Shown here one piece after another: positions 43,015 to 49,621 of a stretch of DNA of 64,000 nucleotides. The position numbers and the translations under genes were made by a program. How positions within the stretch are numbered: position 1 is the stretch's first letter; every line of letters begins with the position of its first letter. The notes under the pieces are model-generated. The model was not told the DNA's origin and searched no databases. It saw only the letters and a list, made by a program, of their open reading frames with translations. This stretch comes from Bacteroidaceae bacterium. GTDB lineage: Bacteria > Bacteroidota > Bacteroidia > Bacteroidales > Bacteroidaceae. The stretch lies in the NCBI GenBank assembly GCA_017548075.1, contig JAFYNL010000001.1, forward strand, positions 24,997 through 88,996, in the 5' to 3' direction.

Positions 43015-43554
43015 ATGAAGTACAACATCACTGAAAAGAAGGAGAAGAAGTCTGCTCTCTCTTACAAAAACTCCATTTCTCCGGAGTTGGTGGATGATAT
43101 CTCAACGAGAATTATCATCAAACTGTTGATTGAGAAGAAGTATCGCGACCCCAACTACTCAGCTAAACTCCTTGCAAAAGACCTTGGAGTGAACATGCGA
43201 CACATCAGTGCTGTGGTCAGTTTGCGTTTCCAACAGAACTATGCAGAACTGGTTGGTACAATGCGTATCCAGGAAGCCAAGTACATGCTTCAGGACTCGA
43301 ACTATGCTGACATGAAGATGGAGGACATTGCCATCAATGTTGGATTCACAACGCGACAAAGCTTCTATGCCACATTCTACCGTTTGTGTGGAATGACTCC
43401 CAAAGAATACAGGCAAAAGTTTGGAGTTTTGCCCAAACCCAAGCCTGCTCCAAAGAAAAAGAAGAAGGTAAAGAAGGCTGCTCCAAAGAAGAGAGGCAGA
43501 AAGCCCAAAGCAGCTTCCAAAGCCACTCCTAAAAGGAAGAGCACAAAGAAGTAA
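43015..43554 (+). CDS. AraC-type DNA-binding protein with histone-H1-like basic tail
   Basis: A 179-residue protein. Residues about 25-135 form an AraC double helix-turn-helix (SAKLLAKDLGVNMRHISAVV and MEDIAINVGFTTRQSFYATF, ending PKEYRQKFG). The last 43 residues are almost only Lys, Pro, Ala, Arg and Ser (PKKKKKVKKAAPKKRGRKPK), including an AT-hook-like core RGRKP. There is no ligand or receiver domain. It may bind DNA both specifically and through the minor groove, as a small nucleoid-type regulator. The stop overlaps the next ATG by one base (TAATG). Confidence 0.85.
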   Translation: MKYNITEKKEKKSALSYKNSISPELVDDISTRIIIKLLIEKKYRDPNYSAKLLAKDLGVNMRHISAVVSLRFQQNYAELVGTMRIQEAKYMLQDSNYADMKMEDIAINVGFTTRQSFYATFYRLCGMTPKEYRQKFGVLPKPKPAPKKKKKVKKAAPKKRGRKPKAASKATPKRKSTKK

Positions 43555-45482
43555 TGATGCGCTCTTTCGAAACTTTGCAGGAAAGATTTGCCGACCTGCA
43601 ACTGTTGCGCTATGAGGTGCCAGACTTCCAGCTGTTGCCTCTCAAGCAAAAGTTGTATGTCTATTACCTTGCAGAAGCAGCCCTCTTAGGTCGTGACATT
43701 CTGTGGGACCAGAATTGCAAGTACGGACTTCTGCTCAGACAGGCTCTGGAGGCCATTTACACGCATTATGACGGACCAAAAGATGATGCTGATTGGCAGG
43801 CTTTTGTGGTCTATCTGAAGCGTGTTTGGTTCTCAAACGGCATCCATCATCACTATAGTTACCAGAAGTTCGAACCTGGCTTCAGCAAGGAGTTTCTCGA
43901 AGAGAGACTACGGACTACGGACAACAGTCAACAGACAATTGACAAGATTGTTGAGCTCATCTTCAATCCTGAAGTGATGCCAAAGCGCGTCAATCAGGCT
44001 GATGGAGAGGATTTGCTGCTCACTTCCTCTTGCAATTACTATGCTGAAGGCATTACGCAAGCAGAGGCAGAGGCTTTCTATGCCGACCTGAAGAGTAAAG
44101 TTGACGCAAACAGGCCTCCCATGCTGGGTTTGAACAGTCGTCTGGAACGCAAGGAAGATGGCTCTCTTTATGAGAATGTCTGGCGTTCAGGAGGTCTTTA
44201 TGGAAAGGCTATTGAACGCATTTGCGGGATGCTTGGCAAGGCTCGCAAGTATGCTGAGAATGCCCATCAGCAAAGGGTTATAGACAAACTCATGGAGTTC
44301 TACAGGACAGGTGACTTGAAGACCTTCGATGAATATGCCATCCTTTGGGTTGGAGAGACTGATGGCGAGATTGATTTCACCAATGGATTCACAGAAGTAT
44401 ATGGCGACCCGCTTGGTTTGAAGGCAAGTTGGGAAGGCTATGTCAACATCATAGACCATGAAGCAAGCCGTAGAGCTAAAGCTTTAAGTGATAATGCGCA
44501 ATGGTTTGAAAATCAATCGCCTGTAGATGAAAGATTTAAAAAGAAAGAGTGCAAAGGCGTGAGTGCAAAGGTCATTAGTGCAGCCATGCTTGGTGGCGAG
44601 CTCTACCCCAGTAGCGCCATTGGCATCAACCTCCCTAATAGCAACTGGATTAGAGCAGAATATGGTAGCAAGAGTGTGACGATTGCCAACCTGACTCATG
44701 CTTATAACCTGGCAGCCAAAGGCTCTGGAATGCGCGAGGAGTTTGTTATAGACGAGGAAACAAGGCAGCTTCTCAGCCAATATGGAGATGTTTGTGATGA
44801 CCTTCACACAGATTTGCATGAGTGCCTGGGACACGGAAGCGGACAACTTCTGCCTGGTGTGGATGCTGATGCGCTCAAGGCTTATGGAAGCACGCTCGAG
44901 GAAGCCAGAGCCGACCTCTTTGGCCTCTATTACATTGCTGACCAGAAGCTTGTAGAGTTGGGCCTGACACCTAATGATGAAGCATACAAGTCGCAGTATT
45001 ACAGCTACTTGATGAATGGCTTGCTGACACAAATGGTTCGCATTGAGGAAGGTCATCAGATTGAGGAAGCCCACATGCGAAACAGGGCACTCATCTCTCG
45101 TTGGACACTTGAACACTACCCCGAGGCAGTTCAGATTGTGGAAAAGGATGGCAAGCATTATGTTCAGGTCAACGACTATCCTTTGCTCAGAAATGCATTC
45201 GGAGAGCTGCTTGCAGAGGTACAACGCATCAAGAGTGAGGGTGACTTTGAGGCTGCAAGGCAACTTGTTGAGAAGTATGGCATCAAGCTTGACGCAAAGC
45301 TGCACAAAGAGATTCGCGAGCGTTACCAAAAACTCAATCTTGCCCCCTATAAAGGCTTCATCAATCCGAGGTATAAACTTGTGCAAGATGCAGAAGGAAA
45401 CATCACAGATGTGAGCATTTCCTACGATGAAGCTTATGATGAGCAAATGCTGCGTTACAGCCAAGAATACAATACGTTATAA
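43554..45482 (+). CDS. Dipeptidyl peptidase III-like zinc peptidase (M49)
   Basis: A 642-residue peptidase with no signal peptide. The zinc motif HECLGH is at 422-427, the M49 form HExxGH with one extra residue. The third ligand Glu is in STLEEARADLFGLYY. These are the family hallmarks; the enzyme removes dipeptides from the N-terminus of short peptides. Residues encoded near 43913-43950 (LRTTDNSQQTIDK) come from a 7-bp repeat tract and may be an insertion in a surface loop. It is coupled to the AraC-type gene; whether that gene regulates it is unknown. Confidence 0.93.
   Translation: MMRSFETLQERFADLQLLRYEVPDFQLLPLKQKLYVYYLAEAALLGRDILWDQNCKYGLLLRQALEAIYTHYDGPKDDADWQAFVVYLKRVWFSNGIHHHYSYQKFEPGFSKEFLEERLRTTDNSQQTIDKIVELIFNPEVMPKRVNQADGEDLLLTSSCNYYAEGITQAEAEAFYADLKSKVDANRPPMLGLNSRLERKEDGSLYENVWRSGGLYGKAIERICGMLGKARKYAENAHQQRVIDKLMEFYRTGDLKTFDEYAILWVGETDGEIDFTNGFTEVYGDPLGLKASWEGYVNIIDHEASRRAKALSDNAQWFENQSPVDERFKKKECKGVSAKVISAAMLGGELYPSSAIGINLPNSNWIRAEYGSKSVTIANLTHAYNLAAKGSGMREEFVIDEETRQLLSQYGDVCDDLHTDLHECLGHGSGQLLPGVDADALKAYGSTLEEARADLFGLYYIADQKLVELGLTPNDEAYKSQYYSYLMNGLLTQMVRIEEGHQIEEAHMRNRALISRWTLEHYPEAVQIVEKDGKHYVQVNDYPLLRNAFGELLAEVQRIKSEGDFEAARQLVEKYGIKLDAKLHKEIRERYQKLNLAPYKGFINPRYKLVQDAEGNITDVSISYDEAYDEQMLRYSQEYNTL
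43913..43950. repeat. 7-bp repeat inside the M49 peptidase gene
   Basis: ACTACGG, ACTACGG, ACAACAG, TCAACAG, ACAATTG, ACAAG. The phase is 7, so the encoded peptide is not itself a simple repeat. Confidence 0.65.
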
Positions 45483-45516
45483 GTGAAGAGTGAAAAGTGA
45501 AGAGTGAAGAATTTTT
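45483..45516. repeat. 7-bp tandem repeat (GTGAAGA units)
   Basis: Four GTGAAGA or GTGAAAA units starting at the M49 stop codon. They supply the GTG start and first codons of the next gene. The tract is nearly identical to those at 26224 and 47896. Confidence 0.75.
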
Positions 45517-46069
45517 CGCCACGGACCAAGTGCTCAAGGACTTAAAGAAAGAGCTTAGGGCAAGCATGAACGGTATCCTCTCTGCAAGGATGCGGGAGGC
45601 TGGCATGCCCTTCAAACTCATCTTTGGTGTGGAGTTGCCAAGGCTTCAAAATATTGCTGCCGAGTTTCCTCAGGATGCGGAACTTGCCCAACAACTCTGG
45701 AGCCAGAACATCAGGGAGACCAGACTGCTGGCCATCATGCTCATGCCTGTAGAAGCCTTCACAGCTGAGGTTGCAAACTCGTGGGCTGAAACGTTGCTGA
45801 CTGCCGAAGAAGCACAAGTCCTGGCTATGCTTTTGCTCTCTAAGACCAAGCACGCCAAAGCGACCTGCCTGAGCTGGCTCAACACAGGAAAGTCCCTACC
45901 CTCAGTCTGTGCCTGCCTTTGCCTGAGACGTATGCTTGTTCAAGGAACAAAACTTGAGCAAAAGGAAGCCGAAATCATCGGAGAATGCACCACAAAAATG
46001 CTTCCAACGACAAATCTTCACCTCAGAAAAGCCATTCAAACTCTCAAAGAAGCTCTCAACGCAAAATAA
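45497..46069 (+). CDS. DNA alkylation repair (AlkD-like) HEAT-repeat protein
   Basis: A 190-residue all-helical protein resembling the AlkD family of HEAT-repeat DNA glycosylases. It has RMREAGMPFKLIFGVELPRL, LAQQLWSQNIRETRLLAIML and ANSWAETLLTAEEAQVLAML. It is shorter than AlkD proper (about 230 residues), and I cannot identify the catalytic acid with confidence, so it may lack glycosylase activity. The first codons (GTG, then KSEEF) are made of repeat DNA. A GTG at 45530 is an alternative start nearer the conserved part. Confidence 0.75.
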   Translation: MKSEEFFATDQVLKDLKKELRASMNGILSARMREAGMPFKLIFGVELPRLQNIAAEFPQDAELAQQLWSQNIRETRLLAIMLMPVEAFTAEVANSWAETLLTAEEAQVLAMLLLSKTKHAKATCLSWLNTGKSLPSVCACLCLRRMLVQGTKLEQKEAEIIGECTTKMLPTTNLHLRKAIQTLKEALNAK

Positions 46070-46105
46070 TTCTTCCCACTTCACGCTTCTTTGTTCTTTT
46101 TTTTG

Positions 46106-46113
46106 TATATTTG
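46106..46113 (+). promoter_or_regulatory. -7 box for fur-like gene (TATATTTG)
   Basis: TATATTTG followed by CACC, ending 9 bases before the ATG at 46123. Confidence 0.7.
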
Positions 46114-46122
46114 CACCTTGGT

Positions 46123-46647
46123 ATGGACAAGAAGCAACTTCCACTTGCTCCATTGCGCGACAGACTGACGCAATATGTGAAAGAGCATGACTTGCGCAAG
46201 ACTCCTGAGAGGTACGAGATTCTGCGTGTGGCTGAGCTTGCTGAGACCATCTTCACCATCGATGACCTCATGCAACTCATGAAGAAGCATGCCAAGTTCC
46301 AGGTGAGTCGTGGCACAATATTCAACACCATGGAGCTGTTCTACGATGCAGGTCTGATTATCAAGCACGCGTTGGCAACTGCAGCCCATTATGAGTTGCG
46401 AACTGATTGCAACCCAAAGGCTTACACCATCTGCCACCAGTGTAACAGCATCGCAAAAGTCTCTACCAGCACGGCAAAACTTGCCCTTCAGAACCTGAAG
46501 GTTCGCTACTTCAACACAGAGGACAAGTTGCTCTACATCCATGGCATTTGCCGCAACTGTCAGGCAAAGAACCGACAAGAGGCAAGGAAGAAGAAACAAG
46601 AATTAAACAAACAGGACAAGAATAAAAATGGGAAAAGGAAAAGTTGA
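46123..46647 (+). CDS. Fur-family transcriptional regulator
   Basis: A 174-residue regulator. The winged helix has LRKTPERYEILRVAELAETI and MKKHAKFQVSRGTIFNTMEL. The dimer domain has the structural zinc Cys pairs ICHQCNS and ICRNCQA. The tail (EARKKKQELNKQDKNKNG) is unusually Lys-rich. The family senses iron, zinc or peroxide; few of the usual His ligands are obvious here, so the signal is unclear. A start further upstream is open, but the -7 box at 46106-46113 supports 46123. It overlaps purA by 20 bases. Confidence 0.88.
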   Translation: MDKKQLPLAPLRDRLTQYVKEHDLRKTPERYEILRVAELAETIFTIDDLMQLMKKHAKFQVSRGTIFNTMELFYDAGLIIKHALATAAHYELRTDCNPKAYTICHQCNSIAKVSTSTAKLALQNLKVRYFNTEDKLLYIHGICRNCQAKNRQEARKKKQELNKQDKNKNGKRKS

Positions 46648-47896
46648 TGCTCTTCTGGGCATTGTTTTTGGCGACGAAGGAAAAGGTAAGGTAGTGGATG
46701 TCTTCACTCCTAAATACGATATTGTTGCACGTTTTGCAGGTGGCCCCAATGCTGGTCACACCATCATCTTCGAAGGAAAGAAGTTTGTGCTCCGCAGCAT
46801 TCCCAGTGGCATCTTCGATGAGGGCAAGCTCAACATCATAGGCAATGGCTGTGTGATTGCTCCCGACCTCTTCATGCAGGAAGCCAAGGAGCTGGAGGCT
46901 GCTGGCTATGACCTCAAGAGCCGTCTGCACATCAGCAAGCGGGCACACCTCATTCTGCCCACACACCGTGTGCTGGACCGTGCTTACGAGGCTGCCAAGG
47001 GCAAGAACAAAGTCGGCACTACAGGCAAGGGCATTGGTCCCACTTATAGTGAGAAAGCCAGCCGTACTGGCCTCCGCGTTGGTGACATTCTGGAGAACTT
47101 CGAGGAGAAGTACCAGACTCTGAAGGCCCGTCATGAGCAGGTTTTGCGCGACCTAAACTATACAGATTATGACATCACAGACGAGGAGAAGCTCTGGATG
47201 GAAGGCATCAAATACATGCAGCAGTTCCCCCTCACAGACACGGAGATTGAGCTTGGCAAAGCCCTTCAGGAAGGCAAGAAGGTGCTTGCAGAAGGTGCTC
47301 AGGGCACTATGCTCGACATTGACCACGGCACCTATCCCTATGTCTCTTCCTCCAACACAGTCAGCGGTGGTGTCTGCACAGGTCTTGGCGTGGCTCCCAA
47401 TGCCATTGGCGAGGTGTTTGGCATCTTCAAGGCCTACTCCACTCGCGTTGGCTCTGGTCCTTTCCCTGTAGAACTCTTTGATGAGACAGGCGACAAGATT
47501 CGTGAGATAGGTCATGAGTATGGAGCAGTGACAGGCAGAAACCGCCGTTGTGGCTGGCTCGACCTTGTGGCTCTCAAGTATGCCATCATGATAAATGGCG
47601 TCACTCAGCTCATTATGATGAAGAGCGATGTGCTTGACAGTTTTGCCAAGATTAAGGTCTGCACCAAGTACACCAAGAACGGCATCACAACAGAGGAAAT
47701 GCCCTACAACACAGAGGGTTGGGAGGCAGTATATGAGACGCTTCCTGGCTGGCAGACAGACCTCACACAGATGACAAGCGAGAGCCAGTTCCCCAAAGAG
47801 CTGAAGGACTACATCGCCTACATAGAGAAAGCCACAGGAACCCCCATTACCATTGTATCCGTAGGCCCAGACCGCGAACAGACAATCACACGTTAA
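46628..47896 (+). CDS. purA: Adenylosuccinate synthetase
   Basis: A 422-residue GTP-dependent enzyme joining IMP and aspartate on the way to AMP. It has GIVFGDEGKGKVVDVF (P-loop, catalytic Asp16), GGPNAGHTI, TTGKGIGPTYSEKASRTGLR, EGAQGTMLDIDHGTYPYVS, and the C-terminal SVGPDREQTI. Length is normal. Its start lies inside the end of the fur-like gene (20-base overlap), implying coupled translation. Confidence 0.97.
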   Translation: MGKGKVDALLGIVFGDEGKGKVVDVFTPKYDIVARFAGGPNAGHTIIFEGKKFVLRSIPSGIFDEGKLNIIGNGCVIAPDLFMQEAKELEAAGYDLKSRLHISKRAHLILPTHRVLDRAYEAAKGKNKVGTTGKGIGPTYSEKASRTGLRVGDILENFEEKYQTLKARHEQVLRDLNYTDYDITDEEKLWMEGIKYMQQFPLTDTEIELGKALQEGKKVLAEGAQGTMLDIDHGTYPYVSSSNTVSGGVCTGLGVAPNAIGEVFGIFKAYSTRVGSGPFPVELFDETGDKIREIGHEYGAVTGRNRRCGWLDLVALKYAIMINGVTQLIMMKSDVLDSFAKIKVCTKYTKNGITTEEMPYNTEGWEAVYETLPGWQTDLTQMTSESQFPKELKDYIAYIEKATGTPITIVSVGPDREQTITR

Positions 47897-47966
47897 AGTG
47901 AAGAATGAAGAGTGAAGAGTGAAGAATGCGAAAGCAGTCTCGACGAAGTCAAGAGTGAAGAATTTA
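47894..47966. repeat. 7-bp tandem repeat (GTGAAGA units) after purA
   Basis: GTGAAGA, ATGAAGA, GTGAAGA, GTGAAGA, ATGCGAA, then an irregular part ending GAGTGAAGAATTTAAAGG. It begins at the purA stop codon and ends just before the TPR gene start. Confidence 0.75.
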
Positions 47967-47977
47967 AAGGAAAAAAT

Positions 47978-48802
47978 GTGAAAAGGTTTTCTTATTTTCT
48001 TATTCTCTTATTCTCATTTTCACTTCTACAGGCTCAAAGCCTTTATGAGCTTGGTGTGAAGCAAATCATCGAGGCGCTTGCCGTTGATTCTTTGCAGAAG
48101 GCTGAGGGACTGATACAAGAGACTATCAAGCTCGACCCAATGAGGAAGAGCAATGCTGTGCTGTATCAGTATCTTGGCGAAATCTACCAGCGGCAAGGCA
48201 AGAACGAGCAAGCCCTGGAGGCTTATACAAAAGGCATTGACCTCTCCCCTACCACACTCGACCTCTTCCTGAGCCGCAGTTCTCTCTATCTGCAGCTGAA
48301 CAATCAGGACAGAGCCTTACAGGACTACAACAAAGTCCTTGAGGCAGAGCCTGACAACGAGGAAGCACTCTTCTTTCGTGCCTTCATTCTGTCCGCTCAG
48401 AGGAAGTATAAGGAGGCTCGGACTGACTACAGGCACCTGCTGGAACTGAACCCCATGCACGAGGATGCAAGGCTTGGCTTGGCAATCCTGAACAGCAAGG
48501 ACGGCAGACCAAAGGAGGCAATGGAGCAGCTCGATGCCTTGGTGCATTTCTATCCCAATCATGCCAAGCACTACCTGGCTCGCTGCAGTTTGTTGGAGCA
48601 GCGGAAGGACTACGAAAGGGCAAAGAAAGACATCAGCATGGCGCTGGAACTGGAGCCAGAAAACCCTGAGTGCTATTTGACAAGAGCCTCGCTCTATCTC
48701 GCCATGAAGAAGAAAAAACTTGCCCAGCAAGACTGCAAAACCGCCATCCGCCTAGGAGCCACCCCCGAACAAGTCACCTCAATATTGGGGGCAATAAAAT
48801 AA
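47978..48802 (+). CDS. Exported tetratricopeptide-repeat protein
   Basis: A 274-residue protein with signal peptide (V/M)KRFSYFLILLFSFSLLQAQ and about six TPR units of 34 residues, such as AVLYQYLGEIYQRQGKNEQA, LDLFLSRSSLYLQLNNQDRA and EALFFRAFILSAQRKYKEAR. TPRs are protein-docking scaffolds; the partner is unknown. The GTG at 47978 was taken as start because it begins the signal peptide. The frame is open upstream to 47912, but those codons are repeat DNA. The signal peptide coding bases are also roughly 7-periodic (TTTCTTA-like). Confidence 0.85.
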   Translation: MKRFSYFLILLFSFSLLQAQSLYELGVKQIIEALAVDSLQKAEGLIQETIKLDPMRKSNAVLYQYLGEIYQRQGKNEQALEAYTKGIDLSPTTLDLFLSRSSLYLQLNNQDRALQDYNKVLEAEPDNEEALFFRAFILSAQRKYKEARTDYRHLLELNPMHEDARLGLAILNSKDGRPKEAMEQLDALVHFYPNHAKHYLARCSLLEQRKDYERAKKDISMALELEPENPECYLTRASLYLAMKKKKLAQQDCKTAIRLGATPEQVTSILGAIK

Positions 48803-48806
48803 CAAA

Positions 48807-48834
48807 AGAGGCGCTGCCAATCGGTAACGCCTCT
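48807..48834. terminator. Hairpin after TPR gene
   Basis: AGAGGCG/CGCCTCT, a 7-bp stem with a 14-base loop and an A/T-rich right side. It lies between the converging TPR gene and the LRR remnant and could serve both. Confidence 0.65.
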
Positions 48835-48841
48835 AATTATT

Positions 48842-49244
48842 TTACTTCAGCAAGAGTTTCTTGCCATCCTTAATATAGATTCCATTTCTTGGATTAGTAG
48901 TCATTCGGCCTTGCAGGTCAAAGTGTATCATATTATTTTCACTTCCTACTTTTACTATTCCTGTTGGATCATCGTCTGTAAGAGCAACAATGTTGCCAAA
49001 ACCACTCCAAGGTTCTGTATTTCTGTATAAATCAACTGAAGACTTTGGTACATGAAGTGTGGAAGAAGCAAGTGGTATCTCTTTAAAGACATCTTTTCCT
49101 GTAGTGGGTACATTCTCTGCATAACAATAGACATCTGCAAGGTTACTACAACCATAGAAAGCATAATTTCCAATATTATTCACGTTACTGCCGATAATGA
49201 CAGAGGTTAGTCCTGTGCAATTATCGTATTTGCAAATGTTTTTA
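48842..49244 (-). pseudogene. C-terminal remnant of a BspA-like leucine-rich-repeat surface protein
   Basis: The minus-strand frame reads back to an in-frame stop near 49243 and has no convincing start; a GTG at 49183 would make 113 residues. The content is one or two LRR_5 units (CTGLTSVIIGSNVNNIG, YAFYGCSNLADVYCYAENVP), a BspA-type beta segment (STLHVPKSSVDLYRNTEPW) and a type IX-like tail (NGIYIKDGKKLLLK). The signal peptide and most repeats are missing, so this is a 5'-deleted relic of a secreted adhesin-type protein. Confidence 0.75.
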
Positions 49245-49245
49245 T

Positions 49246-49321
49246 ATCAGCTACTTACGTCTTAAACGATAGAAAAGTGACGGCGAAGATTTTGGAGAGA
49301 TTGGAAAAGATGAAGATTTAA
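49246..49321 (+). other. Possible relic of a second gene end, plus unassigned spacer to 49585
   Basis: A plus-strand frame gives ATYVLNDRKVTAKILERLEK and a stop at 49319-49321, looking like a protein C-terminus without its body. It abuts the LRR remnant. I cannot name the family. From 49322 to the -7 box at 49586 the sequence is A/T-rich and I see no gene, tRNA or repeat. Confidence 0.25.
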
Positions 49322-49585
49322 CGGTTTTAACTTTTTATAACAGGATGCGAATTCAACAAGCAACTGCATATTAATAGATGGGTATGGCTGTAGTCTGAAT
49401 AAGAGTGTTTACATTGTTCATTTTTTGAAAGAGAAATATATTGATCCGCATAGCTTTTTCAATCCTGTCCCTTCCTCATGACTTGAGTTTGTCTCATTTT
49501 GCAAATAAGTGTTAAGAAATAAGTGTTTTCGTGTCGTTTGCTTCATCTTTGTCGCTATCAGGTTTCCTCATCCACTTTTTTTTCT

Positions 49586-49593
49586 TACCTTTG
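49586..49593 (+). promoter_or_regulatory. -7 box for sensor-regulator gene (TACCTTTG)
   Basis: TACCTTTG followed by CAAC, 28 bases before the ATG at 49622. Confidence 0.7.
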
Positions 49594-49621
49594 CAACAAT
49601 AAAAACAACATTATTCGTACC

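Noticed and set aside
48842-49183. Intact small secreted protein
   Set aside because: There is no signal peptide or good start, and the frame reads further upstream into LRR sequence before a stop, so it is a truncated relic.
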